Translations under genes and position numbers: made by a program
Shown: piece by piece, positions 1 through 10,900 of the stretch
How the letters are laid out: each line of letters starts with the position of its first letter
Position numbering within the stretch: position 1 is the stretch's first letter
Assembly: GCA_019096065.1 (NCBI GenBank)
Contig: JAGUCH010000003.1
Location: forward strand, 7,068,001-7,132,000
Origin: Paracyclopina nana
Taxonomy: Eukaryota > Arthropoda > Copepoda > Cyclopoida > Cyclopettidae
Direction: 5' to 3'
DNA: 64,000 bases
The notes under the pieces: model-generated
Told to the model about the DNA's origin: nothing
What the model saw: only the letters and a program-made list of their open reading frames with translations
Database searches by the model: none

Positions 1-75
1 TTTTTGGATCTGATATAAATAAAATCCCTTGATCGGCATGGACACCAAAAATTTAAGATCAGTTGCAAGTACCAG

Positions 76-630
76 ATGAAAGAGGGAAGAAGCATCGTCC
101 CTGCTGCATCAGAAGATTTACGACACCTGGAAGATCTCCAACCCTTCCTCTCGGGTTCGAAAATTGTTTTTAAAAGAATTGCATATTGGCACACTGGCGT
201 GCTCTTGCGTAAAAACAATGGGGAAATGATGATCATCCAATTGGAACTTGATGACGAGTCTGTCTTCCGACTAAAACTTCGATCAGCCGGTGACGTCCTT
301 GGAGTTGAACCCTCGCCAATGATGGTGGATAACCTATTTCTGCATGGACGGGGAGTGAGCCTCAATGAACTGTTTTATAGGTTTTGTCGACTTGCTGGTT
401 TGACAGTTAGATATGACGCCACCCAACTCAATTGCGACGTCTTGACGACATTTCTAATGACTGGATGGACCAATTGGTCGACAATGAAAAAGTTTAATAA
501 GTCCTTTGCAATTATGCCCCTGCCTTTAACAGAAGGAACAGTTACTCATTGTATGTTGGAAGAACTAACTAAAGAAAATTCTCTGTACAACTCTGTTTTT
601 CAGCATTATTTCTTCACCTCCAAATATTAA
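76..630 (+). CDS. Uncharacterised 184-aa protein, possibly LRAT/NlpC-P60-like
   Basis: Intact 184-codon frame from an ATG at 76 to a TAA at 628. I do not recognise the family with certainty. A YWHTGVLL segment near residues 37-44 and an NCDVLTTF segment near residue 118 resemble in order and spacing the His and Asn-Cys blocks of LRAT-like papain-fold proteins; this is inference from motif shape only. There is no signal peptide or obvious membrane segment. A CAG lies just before the ATG, so the frame could be a 3' exon of a longer gene. The last codons and the 3' flank (578-661) recur at 2267-2345, so this is the intact member of a locally duplicated unit. Alternatives are a clade-specific orphan gene or a recently inactivated copy. 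Confidence 0.4.
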   Translation: MKEGRSIVPAASEDLRHLEDLQPFLSGSKIVFKRIAYWHTGVLLRKNNGEMMIIQLELDDESVFRLKLRSAGDVLGVEPSPMMVDNLFLHGRGVSLNELFYRFCRLAGLTVRYDATQLNCDVLTTFLMTGWTNWSTMKKFNKSFAIMPLPLTEGTVTHCMLEELTKENSLYNSVFQHYFFTSKY

Positions 631-710
631 AATTCGTGAATGTGCAACAAGCTAAATCTTAAATCAGTTAAAACACATAAAAATTAACCCCCAACTTGAG
701 GACGAATCCC

Positions 711-1010
711 AAGATGGTTAGCCTTCTAAAGTTGTCCTTCATCAAGATGGACGATAAGAGAAGGCTTGTCCAACTGGGGGGAGGTCCTGGAACTGTGGGA
801 TGGCAAAAAGAAACGAAGAGAAGTGCGCGAGGTAGTCATCACCGCTTTACAAGTGAGGTTTGTGCAACTTAATTCCCAGCCACAAAGAATATTCTCCGAA
901 GGGGAAATTCGCCGGACTCCGCAAGAGGACGGCAGACGAGCACTGGGAGCACATCAAGATTGTGATCTCCGTCGGCACAACGGCAGAGCTAAAATCCTTA
1001 AGTAAATCCT
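711..1010 (+). pseudogene. Decayed copy 1 of an unrecognised duplicated gene
   Basis: Starts around the ATG at 714 in AATCCCAAGATGGTTA, a sequence repeated almost exactly at 2398-2413. Coding similarity to the other copies is spread over different frames: a segment reading LELWDGKKKRREV in one frame and a segment reading GLRKRTADEHWEHIKIVIS in another. The change of frame indicates loss of the reading frame or a missed intron. The block at 913-1003 is about 95% identical by eye to 2935-3020. The function is unknown. The flanking sequence is also duplicated, so the duplication copied genomic DNA and not an mRNA. Confidence 0.45.
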
Positions 1011-1128
1011 TAAAGCTTAAATATCCAAAATCTATTGCGAAATATCCGGCTACAACCCACTCTAATTATCTGGTCACGCTGCATCGAAATTTGCCGCCAA
1101 ATTGAGGAGGCCAAATCGACAAAGCCCA

Positions 1129-1619
1129 AGATGGAGAACTTTCTGAAATTCTACTATATCGAAACGGAAGACAATAAGGACGTGGTCCAGTTAGAGGAAG
1201 TCCTGCAACTGTGGGATGGCGGGCGCGTTCGATATGGGAGACATCATTGTGGCTGCGGAAGGACAAGACGGAGTGGTGGTGGAGGATGGAGTCTTGGACA
1301 AATTGTGGAAGACCCTCCTTGGGTTCCCAGGACCCGATCTCAGGCAAGCGGCCTTCCAAGCAAACCAGCCGACAAGGCGAGCGACGCTTTAACAGGGGCC
1401 AAGCTGATCGAAAACGTGTCCCCAAGGCCCTACGAGATCGAGTTGAGCGGATTCCTGACGGCTCTAGAGCGGCATGGCGCCTTCACCGAGAAGAACCAAA
1501 TTGGGGTAATCGGAGTCATCACCGACAACTTCGAAATACGTCTGAACAAGAAGTCGAATCCTGAGTGCTTCCAAGACCTAATCTCCTTCCGGAGATTCTT
1601 CCTTGGAAAACTCGAGTGA
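1129..1619 (+). pseudogene. Divergent copy 2 of the duplicated gene, probably decayed
   Basis: Begins with AAGATGGAGAACTTTCTGAAA and encodes a segment with EDNKDVVQLEEVLQLWDG, clearly related to the start of the copies at 711 and 2398. The downstream similarity changes frame near 1220. The last part (about 1380-1619) is open and ends in a Phe/Arg-rich tail followed by TGA. It has diverged most from its neighbours, suggesting an older duplicate. A short frame after it (1649-1878) could encode two hydrophobic segments, but I have no evidence that it belongs to this gene. No family is recognised. Confidence 0.35.
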
Positions 1620-2266
1620 GAGGAAAAGAAGAAGATGGTGGCTGATCATGAGTGTCCTTCATGCAGATATTTTTAAATACAAAGTCTGCAACACAGATAT
1701 GGGATTTGGAATTTATTTTTTGGTCATTCTATCAATTATGCCTTCTAGATGCAACTATGATCCTTGCCAACCTCAAGGCTACAACAATGCCCACATTTAT
1801 GAGTGGGCATTTGGGGCAGTTAGCTGCCTTATTGCTGCAGCTGGCTGTTGGGCAATAGCCTACTGCAAAAGAAGGTAATAGAGGCTTAGTTCACATGATT
1901 AAATAAGGCTGACAATTTATTCATGCTACACAGGTGCCCCAAAAACAAGGAGGACTCAATCTTGAATGCCACTGAGCTGACTTTCCTGCAACTTTCCTGC
2001 AACAGCTTCTGAAGAATTAAGCTACTTATTGCTAAGTGCTTGGATATCAAAATAAAAATTCCGATTTTATGTCAGATCTTTAGAGTTTTTTAAAGCCAAA
2101 TATTGCCTAAAAGAAGAGAAAAAAAGACCTCTTATACGGAAATTGGGTAAATTACTGCCGTTTTTTGGTGGGTGGTCAGAAAAGTGGTCATTTTTGAAAT
2201 GGTCTGAAAATTGTGGTCACAAAGGTGGTCGTTTTGGGCCAAAAAGGTGGTTGGAGGCCTAAAAAT

Positions 2267-3025
2267 TCTTTGACAACTCTGTTTTTTAGCATTTTTTCTT
2301 AACCTCCAAATATTAAAATTCGTGAATGTGCAACAAGCTAAATCTTATCACACTTGAAACACATAAAAATTAGCCCCCAACTTGAAAAAAAATGACGAAT
2401 CCCAAGATGGTTAACTTTCTGAAACCTTCCTTCATCAAGATGGACGATAATAAGGCCATAGTCCAACTGGAGGAGGTCCTGGAACTGTGAAATGGCAAAA
2501 CAAAACGAAGAGAAGTGCACGAGGCAGTCATCACCGCTTTACAAGTCTCGAAAGGCCAACTCGACTCGGACTACATGAGCATTTAACTTGAACTCGTTCA
2601 AAAAATATTTCGGGAGAACTCGGAAAACTCGGAAGCAATTTTGGCAAACTCGAAAGTCAAACGAGCTGAAGCTACAAAAATTGTCTAGCTATAAGATAAT
2701 AAAACTCAAATTAACACTGCAGGTTATGAAGCAATCTTGAAACTCGAAGTAACTCGGTTTTTGAAAATTGCTAACTCGACCGAGCTCGTTTTCCATTAGT
2801 GGTAACTCGAACTCGCTCGGAAAAAGTTTCAGCAACTCGGAACTCGCTCGAATCCAAATTTTCCGACTCGTTCCATCACTACGTGCAACTTCCCGGCCAC
2901 AAAGTATATTCTCCTAAGGGGAAATACACCGGACTCCGCAAGAGGACGGCAGACGAGCACCGGGAGCACATCAAGATTGTGATCTCCGTCGGTACAACGG
3001 CAGAGCTTAAATCCTTCGGTTGGGA
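2267..3025 (+). pseudogene. Decayed copy 3 of the duplicated unit, split by an insertion
   Basis: Positions 2267-2345 match the coding end and 3' flank of the intact gene at 76-630. Positions 2398-2545 and 2882-3020 match copy 1. An in-frame TGA replaces the Trp codon of the LELWDG motif near 2487, so this copy is inactive as read. Between TTTACAAGT (ending at 2545) and GTGCAACTT (starting near 2882) it carries about 336 bp that are absent from copy 1, which therefore shows the uninterrupted state. The order (end of the first gene, then start of the second) is the same as at 578-1010, showing that a two-gene unit was duplicated. Confidence 0.5.
2546..2881 (+). mobile_element. ACTCG-rich insertion in duplicated gene copy 3
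   Basis: About 336 bp rich in AACTCG/CGAGTT words, inserted into sequence that is continuous in the paralogous copy at 855-862. Its right end, reverse complemented, begins GTGATGGAACGAGTCGGAAA and resembles the left end of the repeat at 29950 (GTGATGAAACGTGCTGGAAA), so this is a dispersed family. I could not identify convincing terminal inverted repeats or a target-site duplication, so the class is unknown; a short non-autonomous DNA element is most likely. Confidence 0.5.
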
Positions 3026-3341
3026 TCCACTCACGCTCATTTCACAATGCAATTTCTAGACGTTTGACGTAATTTTGTGAAAATGTCGCCTGAATTTGTT
3101 GCTGTGCTGTTATGCTGGAAAATTCCTCGATTATAATATGCTTGCATTAGTTCTCGACATTAATTCAAAATTCTTTTATAAATTCTAGATATCTACATAT
3201 CATTTAGTAAAGCAACTTGCAGGCCGCAGTCAGCCTGTGCTACTTCTACGTCGGAGGCTGTTCCGAACATTTTACCCTCCTCACTGCTTTATCGCAAAAG
3301 TTTAAAATTACTAACAAAACTTTGGAAACTTACCTTTTTTT

Positions 3342-3418
3342 AGCTTACGGCCCTGTGAAAATTGACTCGAACGACTTCGCGAGTTTTTTCCGCTTGCGCG
3401 GCAAGAAAGCATTTTGAG
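3342..3418 (+). repeat. Older MITE fragment, left piece (same family as 30277-30735)
   Basis: TTAGCTTACGGCCCTGTGAA and the following 60 bases match 30649-30725 with few differences. The match breaks at 3419, where a younger element is inserted, and resumes at 3869 with TTTTGAGCCACTGTG, the conserved right end of the older family. The left terminus of this copy was not found, so it is a fragment. Confidence 0.6.
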
Positions 3419-3868
3419 CAGCGTGACCAGAAAATTTGAGCTGGTTGTAGCCAGATTTTCCCCTAAAATAGCCACGTTTGGCTATCTAAAAAAAAGCTCA
3501 AAATAGCCACAAATTGGTAAATAATAGCCACATTTTTAGGAATATTCGTGAGAATATAAGTTATTATGAAAAAAATCCAATTTTTGGGATTGCTGCGGAT
3601 GAAATCAAGGATTCAATAATGATTTTCTTCTTATATTGGTGGCAAGATTTTTAAAAAGTCAGCCATTTTTGCAAATTTCACTTTTTCCCCTGATTTTTTG
3701 ATAATTTTCAAGCGTTCCGATATCAATATCAATATCAATATCAATATCAATATTTTCGGACTTTTTAAAAATAGCCACAAATGGCTATGGCTATTCGGCC
3801 TTAATTTCGGTAGCCACACATGGGTCAAAATTAGCCACTTTGGCCAATAGCCACATCTGATCACCCTG
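3419..3868 (+). mobile_element. hAT-like MITE rich in TAGCCAC motifs
   Basis: A 450-bp element with imperfect terminal inverted repeats CAGCGTGACCAGA and TCTGATCACCCTG (11 of 13 positions pair). It is flanked by an exact 8-bp duplication ATTTTGAG at 3411-3418 and 3869-3876, the target length typical of hAT transposons. The related element at 30649-30735 shows the unoccupied site. The interior holds many AATAGCCAC words and a short TATCAA tandem run, and no transposase frame. It is non-autonomous and appears complete. Confidence 0.75.
3719..3754 (+). repeat. TATCAA hexanucleotide tandem repeat
   Basis: About five to six head-to-tail copies of TATCAA inside the hAT-like MITE; a simple microsatellite. 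Confidence 0.9.
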
Positions 3869-3960
3869 ATTTTGAGCCACTGTGATTGGGGAATTTGGTT
3901 TTGTCTCGCGTGGTGCGACTTGCGAGGACTAGCGGAAGTGGTTCTTGTTTTCCCGCTGCT
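3869..3960 (+). repeat. Older MITE fragment, right piece
   Basis: Begins with the second copy of the 8-bp target duplication and reads GAGCCACTGTG, the right terminus seen at 30725-30735. Sequence beyond about 3884 is not shared with the 30.7-kb copy and may be flank. Confidence 0.45.
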
Positions 3961-3978
3961 TCGCGCGCTATTCATATC

Positions 3979-4092
3979 CTGGGTAACCAGATGTGGCTAT
4001 TTATAGCCAAAGTGGCTATTTTTTACACTAGTGTGGCTACGGAAATTTAGGCCGAATGGCCATAGCCATTTGTGGCTATATTTGAAAAGACC
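3979..4092 (-). mobile_element. Truncated second hAT-like MITE end, inverted relative to the first
   Basis: TGGGTAACCAGATGTGGCTA onward is close to the reverse complement of 3766-3868, the right part of the neighbouring element. The two ends face each other across about 110 bp and form a long imperfect inverted repeat. The copy stops near 4092 and the distal end was not found, so it is truncated. Confidence 0.6.
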
Positions 4093-5074
4093 GATTTGAT
4101 TTTTTACTGTATAAACGATTGAGTTGGTGCTTCAGCTGATAGAAGACACCCATTCACCATCGCGAGTTAGAAATGCGATAAGAACTCGGAAACTTTTAGC
4201 CATGAAAAAGGTTGATTGTTTGCGAACCAAGCGAAAATAATATTAAAAAGTGATGGAAAATTGAAAAATTGAAATGCTTCGGAAAGCATATATTATAACT
4301 ACTCTCAAATCACGACGCTATGGCCTTATGTGCCGTTGTGCTTGAAACGCTATAACAGCGCTGTGTGCCCTCTTGCGCGTTTATTACTGCACCGACCGCA
4401 CGACGTACCATGTACGATGCGCTCGTAAACCTTTTTCTATTTGCGTCTTTTTATAGGATGTCCGTGAAATCGGAATGCTGAAATCCTTCGCAGCAACACT
4501 GAAATTGCTCCGTACGCGCGGTGGTCGATGAAGCATCGCCGAATGGGTGGAAAATTCGTTTTTCAAGGTCTATACGCGTTCGTACAGTCGGTGTGGCACC
4601 ACGTACTGCACTTGGAAACGCCGGTACGACGGTTGGTCATTTCATGATTTCAGGGTCGTGACTTTTTCAGTTTCCTTGTCTTCTTCGAGCGCTTCGGATG
4701 TACTGCTGACACTTCGCAGTACTTACCCAATAGATGGCATGGTGACACAAGATAAGGCTACCGGTTTTTGCACAAACGCACTTACTGATGACAAGTGACC
4801 CAGAAGGTGCACACGCAGAAATCCAATCTTGGAAATATTACGCCCAGTTGCCCTGAATGGGCTTGCTTAATCCCCCCACGTGTCTGCAAGTGGGCTTATG
4901 CAGCCCATTATAAAGTGCCGATCTTTTGCGAAAGCTTGTGGGAATAAAGTGTTGGCATGAAACCACGAAAGCCGGTCCCAAGTGTCCCAGTTGATATTTC
5001 CATTGCTGCTGATGGCAACTTTAGCTGACCAGGGTAACCTAATATAGGCGGCACGCAGTTGGCGTATTAAGAAC
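4093..5074. other. Intergenic stretch, no gene seen
   Basis: No frame here has gene-like features. The stretch at 4380-4650 is richer in GC and CpG than its surroundings (CGTACGCGCGGTGGTCG and similar words), which may be a decayed repeat or a CpG-containing promoter region. The last 200 bases precede the start of the phosphodiesterase gene. Confidence 0.5.
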
Positions 5075-6566
5075 ATGTGGAAATGCGCAACTCTCCCATT
5101 TATCGCTGTGTGCGTAACGGCCCTGATTCAGCCACCTTTAGCTTATCATCGCGCACAAATCCATCACCTTGGCAAGCACTATGGCAGCGGGTAGGCATCA
5201 TTACACCCTCTCTCTTCGGCTAGCTGCAGCTACTGTCAAAAGTTTATAGTTACGTTATTATTGTAGGCGGCATCGCGTGCGGCATTCTCGCAAGGACTCT
5301 TTCACCTACGTAAAGCATGAGTGCCCCATTCTGAGGCAGCCTTCAAACTTCCTCATTATTGGACACGCCGGGGGTGACCCCAAAAACCATTGTGAAAACA
5401 CGTTGGCTGCAACGAGGTCAGCCCTGAATTCAGGAGCGAATGCCATAGAAATTGATGTAGCCATAAGCAAGGACAACGTCGTGTTTCTGTGGCACGATCC
5501 ATATCCCCTTGGACTTCATGCTCTCGCCAGAAGGTGATTTAATCCACAATTTGTCATGCGAGTCTACTTTTTGCAGCTAATGTACCAGAAATTAACAATG
5601 TGATTTTTTTTGTCATAGGCTGGGTTTCACTCTAAATGGCAGATGCAGGCCAACTATGGAGATGAATTCAGTGGCCTCGGAACTCTACTGGGATGATATC
5701 AAGCAGGGATGGTACTATGATGACTTAACTCTGGGTGGAATGAAAAGCCCAAACAGAATTCCTAGCTTGGAGGAATGGCTTAATGAGTTTTCTTCAGACC
5801 CGAGGCTCCGACTCATTTGGCTTGACGTCAAAGTCCAAGAAGCAAGTGAAGTGGCAGCCTTTGCACGGTCAATGCATTCCCTTTTTCAGCAACGACGAAT
5901 CTCAAGCCAGAGGATTCAATTTAGTGCTCATGAAGAAGGTAGTAAAACATGATACTTTTGCTCGGAGATTGCATGAATGAAATCTTCAAATTTTGCAGAG
6001 GTAGGCCTAGCTTTGCAAAGGGAGCTCTTAATCCTTGGCCTTCAGGACTATGCCATGCAAGTGGTCGTTGACACTGTGCCAATAGCCCCTTTTATAGGTC
6101 ATGCCTCGGAATATGATGCAATTTCAAAGGCCACCCACGTGACTACATTATTACCGGGTAAAAAGTAGTTACAGTTTACGTGAAAAAATCGAAATTTGCA
6201 TGGTTGGTCCATGATGGCCAGATGCAACGGGTAGATTTGCGTCAACACTGAGACCGACATTGCTCTTTTTTAGGTTCTGAAGAGGACTTTTCTCGTCAGG
6301 TATGCGGGTGTTGCGCCAACATAGGCCAACCCATCTTGGCCACCGACAGATGGATGGGACTACAGAGGCTTGTGAATTTTAATGTGAAACAACGAAACTC
6401 TTTGAGTCAGAGGTCGGGATCATACGTTCGAGTTTATGTTTGGACCATAGACGACCCAGATCACATGGTCTGGTTAATATCTGCTGGGGTAGATGGAATC
6501 ATTACCAATACCCCTGGCACTCTTGCAAATCAAATTGTCAGAAGAAAAAACTTTTCAGCAACGTGA
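5075..6566 (+). CDS. Secreted glycerophosphodiester phosphodiesterase family protein
   Basis: Five exons: 5075-5190, 5267-5533, 5619-5938, 5999-6157 and 6274-6566; all junctions are GT-AG with matching phase, giving 384 aa. GDPD enzymes hydrolyse glycerophosphodiesters to glycerol 3-phosphate and an alcohol in a metal-dependent TIM barrel. Visible motifs are IIGHAGG (first catalytic His), ENTLAA (metal-binding Glu), GANAIEIDV (the E-x-D pair) and LWHDP (second catalytic His); LDVK and a late WTIDD follow the usual order. Residues 1-23 are a hydrophobic leader ending near a Leu-Ala-Tyr, suggesting secretion. The ATG at 5075 was chosen because only it supplies this leader and joins in phase. 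The arrangement is ordinary GDPD; I place it there and not in the arachnid sphingomyelinase branch, with moderate certainty about the subfamily. Confidence 0.82.
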
Positions 6567-6859
6567 AAGCTAGAGAACTAGCACTCACTGCCATATTAAA
6601 ATCGTGATCTCACACAAATTATAAATACCCTATGACGTTATTATTATTCCATTGTTATCGTAAAAAAGCTGCTTGTTACTTACAGATTAATGCAATCACT
6701 TGGTCTTCTCGAGGGCTTGATTTGTGGACAATAATTTAACAATCATACAAAAGGAGGAGTGAAGTGCGTGTGTTTTTTAACTTTATCACCGACATTAGCA
6801 TCCCATAGAAATGTAAAAGACTCGCATACTTTTAGTCCCTCACATCGTCAGGTTTCCAT

Positions 6860-7373
6860 CTATCCATTCATGACAGTTCGAATGAATTCCTCATAGTTAA
6901 TATTTCCATGAGAATCTTCTTGCCCGGCCAAAAGTTGCTCAACCTAAAATGAATACATCCTGTCATCTAAAAGGAAAATTTCAAAATGAAAAACTTGGAC
7001 ATACCTCCTCGTCGTTAAGTCGCTCGCCCAGAGTTGTGAGAAGGTGTCTAAGTTCAGCTGACGAGATGAATCCATTTCCATCCTTATCAAAATGCCTGAG
7101 GCCTTCGACGAAATCCTCGGTTGTGTCCGAGCTGCGTCGGGAACAAATGGCTTGGAACATGGGCAGGAAAACCTCAAACGACACTCTTTCATCGGCCCGA
7201 TGCTCCTGAACGAGCTTTTTCACCTCAGACTCGGTTGGGTTGAGGCCCAAGGCTCTCATGACGTCGCCGATAAGAGCAACGGGAATTCGACTATCTCCAC
7301 GGTTATCGTAGAGCAGGAAAGCCTCTTGAAACTCTGCAATTTGGTCCTCATTGAACTGTACTCCTCGCGACAT
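6860..7373 (-). CDS. Mlc-c: Cytoplasmic myosin essential (alkali) light chain
   Basis: Two exons on the minus strand, 7373-7005 and 6943-6860, joined at GAG|GTATGT...TTTTAG|GTT in phase, giving 150 aa, the normal family length. The product binds the first IQ motif of non-muscle myosin II or unconventional myosins. EF-hand-like repeats run through the protein: [13 protein letters not shown] near the N-terminus, a conserved RISFEVFLP-type block (here [11 protein letters not shown]), then [19 protein letters not shown] and the final [10 protein letters not shown]. The third EF hand keeps D-x-D-x-N/G positions, while the first is degenerate, as in the family. The ATG at 7371-7373 matches the short N-terminus of Drosophila Mlc-c; an in-frame ATG at 7415 would add 14 residues. 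It is divergently transcribed from exostosin-1. Confidence 0.92.
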
Positions 7374-7912
7374 GGTTGCAGCTACTGCGCGCTCTGTTTC
7401 CTTGATGGAGATCACACAAGGAACAATTACCGGATGACGACGGTTAGAATCTTCAATTAAGTTCCACCCTTGAATTCCAAGCGAAATACGGGGCGTTGTT
7501 TACGATTTGAAAATTTCGTAGAGCTCCGTGAAAAATCGAGTAGCGTGTTCACTTTTCTAAGGTTTTATATTTTGTGAACTTCTAAAATAGTAAAAAATGA
7601 AGGAAATTAAAGCAGTGAAAAATCTCAAAATACTTTGTTCTAAAATACTGCAATTTCATTTAAATTTATTGACTGATCTGTAAAAGAAAACTTTTAGTTA
7701 AAGATACTGTTGTGCTGTCAGAGCTACTTTTCGGCATGTTATCACTAGGTGAGTAAACATTGCGCTGCCGCAACGAATGAAGTTGAACTAGGCACAGTCA
7801 GTCGCGCACCAAACAAGATCACGGCAACAGCTTTAGTGAACTGGGCCCGAATCTTCAAAATGTCATTTTAAGCATCAAGGATACCATGTTAGGCCATTGA
7901 ACAAAAGAGGCA
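7374..7912. promoter_or_regulatory. Shared upstream region of Mlc-c and exostosin-1
   Basis: 539 bp separate the divergent start codons. No open frame of note is present. A bidirectional promoter or two abutting promoters and 5' UTRs are inferred from gene orientation only; no clear TATA box or initiator was identified. Confidence 0.4.
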
Positions 7913-10900
7913 ATGCAGGCCAAAAAGAGGTACCTGCTTGTCCTCACCTCTGTGGCCTTTTTGGCCCTATGCTACTTCGGTGGCCACAGGCTCAAATTCG
8001 ATCAAAAGTCAGCATGGCGGGATCAGCTGTTCAAGTCAACACTGGGGAGGTCGGCCCCGCCCATACAAATGGCTGTCCCTCCTCCGGACTTCCTGTTGGA
8101 CAACAGCAAGTGTCGAATGGAGACCTGTTTCAATTTCACCAAGTGCTCATCAGGTCCCTTCAAAGTGTACGTCTACCCTGATGACGAGCACCTGGAGCCC
8201 AGCGAAAATTATGCAAAGATATTGGACCGAATTCGCAGATCGACATATTACACCGATGACCCCGAGGCCGCCTGTTTGTTTGTCCTCGCCATCGACACGT
8301 TAGATAGGGACCCTTTGTCTACCGTCGACTTTGTGCGAAACTTGCCAGCCAGATTTGCCAAATTCCATCACTTGTGGAACGGAGGCACCAACCACCTAGT
8401 ATTTAACCTGTACTCAGGCACTTACCCCGACTACGCTGAAGCTGCGCTCAACTTTAACGTTGGCAGGGCCATTCTGGCCAAAGCTTCGATGTCCGACGAA
8501 TTTTACAGGCCTGGCTTTGATGTGTCGCTCCCACTGTTTGGGAAGAGTCATCCTGCTCGTGGGTCGGACGCTTTAGTGCAAATGTCCAACAGTTTCCCAG
8601 TGACTCGAAAACACACGCTGGCCTTCAAAGGGAAGCGGTATGTCTATGGAATTGGGTCTGAGACACGCAATTCCTTGTATCATCTGCACAACGGCCAGGA
8701 TATGGTGCTTGTCACCACTTGTCGCCATGGAAAGTCCTGGGAGGAGCTCAAAGATGAACGCTGTGATGAAGACAACCAAGAGTTTGATCGGTAAGTCACT
8801 ATTTTCTTACTACCCCGGCCCTGTAGTGCAATATACTTCTAGTTTGCGAGTTTATTGCATGCCATAAAATCGAATCTCTGTTTTTGGGTTGTTTTGAATG
8901 ATTAAGGCAGATAGGCTTCCCCTTGAGGTAGATGCTTGTCTCCGAGATGTACGACATTGCCAACTCCTTTTTCGCATTATTCACCTTTAATGGCCTCCTC
9001 CGCCTCTCTCCCTTTATGATACCCTAGATATACTTTTTTCGTTAGATATAGGGAAGGGGCTTGGTGTGGGATTTTCGAAAAGAAAACACATTATGCAGAC
9101 CCTACCTTCATTAGCACCTCATTTTTCGAACCGTTGACTTCTTCCTAAAGCAATAAATTGGGTCTGCTGCTACTTCGAGTAGCAGCATTTTAGATTATTT
9201 CATATTCACCGTCGGACGGACCCAATTTTCGAAAAGTCGAGAGTAGCAGATAGAGAGAGTCTTAGCAGAAAGTTTTCTTATCTTCCCCTTAGAAAAACAA
9301 TTGGAAGGCGAATTCCCCGTCGCTTTTGGAAATTAGCCCACTTGTAGCAATATAGGCTTTGTTGGGCTGAAATTTCCTCTTTTTCTTCATCAAGTTGTGG
9401 CTTTCAGTAACACGTTGTTAGCTGTCAACTCGTTCCACTTACTGGCTGATTCCTCTTGGGGAAGTTTTTGGGAACAATGGACCCACTCATCTCCCCTTGC
9501 GTGATCCTTTCACATCAAACAACAAAGGCATCTCAAGATTTTTAATACGAGTCATTTTGTCGTACCACATGTGCAGAAGCTTTGTTGGTGCTCTTCCATC
9601 CATTTTGGCATCATTAAACTCGACCTTTGGTTGTGTATTCAAATGGGAAAGTGCCATTTATCACAGTTATCGTTTGCTTTTCGAGAGATGCCAAGATGCC
9701 AAGTTGAGGTCGAAATGTATGAGTCATGATGCGAGTCTTGTCCAGCCAAATCAGCAGGGAGCTGACAGAGATGAGCTCAACTAAGTGACAGCAGCGGCCA
9801 TGTCAAATTCCTGCCTGAAAAGTCCTGTCAGTCGCTTTGCAAAACTTGTTTGATTGTGATATATGGACATTTATATTCGCTCTAGTCATAGAATTCGATT
9901 TCCAATACGTATCGGAAATTTGAGCTGAGCAAGAAGACTCTTGCAATGCATCATTCACCCTTTTATTCGGCTCACATGCTACATATTTAGGCTTTTTGCT
10001 AAGGAAATATTGAGTGGCTAAACAATACACCTATAGAGTGTACGTGTTGTTGCTGCTAAATTGTGTGACTTTTTTGCCTCTATGCTATAGTATCTCGTTT
10101 CTGCTGCTACTGCTGGAACAATTTGGCTGAAATATGCGACACACACGACATAATTAACTAGCTCATCGTTAGGACTAACTTGCCATTTTTGGAACTGATT
10201 CAAGAGAAGGGACGAATTACTGCTGCTGCCTCATCAGCACTCTCAATCTTTCCACTTTTTTTGGCCTGGATGTGTGTGTGGCTGCTGCTGCTGCTCTTGA
10301 CGGGGACGATAATTAAAAGTCCTCCAGGTATAGCAAGTAGTTAGCCATTTTCGTCATGTCCACTTATCATGACCATAAATTGTCTTGAAGGGTGAAAAGA
10401 TTTCTCTCTGGATTAGGCTGAACTTAGTTTGCTCTAATCCGTCCTATCATATACCCCAAAGCTACTTATAATCTGAACCGACGAAGTCTTACTTTGCAGC
10501 CAGAATGCTACGCAAAAAGGTATGCGCAGCAGAAGAATTTTTGCCCATTTTTCTAGCTGTTAGTAGCTACAAGAGCAGACGGGAGAAATCTTTCTTTGAA
10601 AGAAAGCAGATTTTGACGTTTATGTTTTGCAAGCAATTTCGCTTTAAAAGCACGTGGGTAGTAGAGAGATCTATGGAAGAACATCACCAAATGCAAATTC
10701 GCTGTCAAGTGCTGGAAGAATTGTCACAGCTAGATGCCCCACTAAACCGAGTGGCAACTTTTTGGGCTCTCAATTAGTGCGCATACCTCTCCCGTTGTTG
10801 CCTTCTTTGTGTGGTAACTTTGGCGGATTATTGGGTTTTCCTAAGGGGACTGAAGGAGAGCGCGTGCATGTGACTATTGGATAACCATGACTCGTTATTG

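Noticed and set aside
1649-1878. Short frame with two hydrophobic segments after duplicated copy 2
   Set aside because: No start context, splice site or similarity ties it to a gene; hydrophobic short frames are common in AT-rich DNA.
3217-3417. 66-codon frame
   Set aside because: It runs through the older MITE fragment and has no features of its own.
5075-6566. Arachnid sphingomyelinase D-type identity for the phosphodiesterase
   Set aside because: The GHAGG, ENTLAA and WHDP motifs fit ordinary GDPD enzymes; the sphingomyelinase D signature blocks are not seen.
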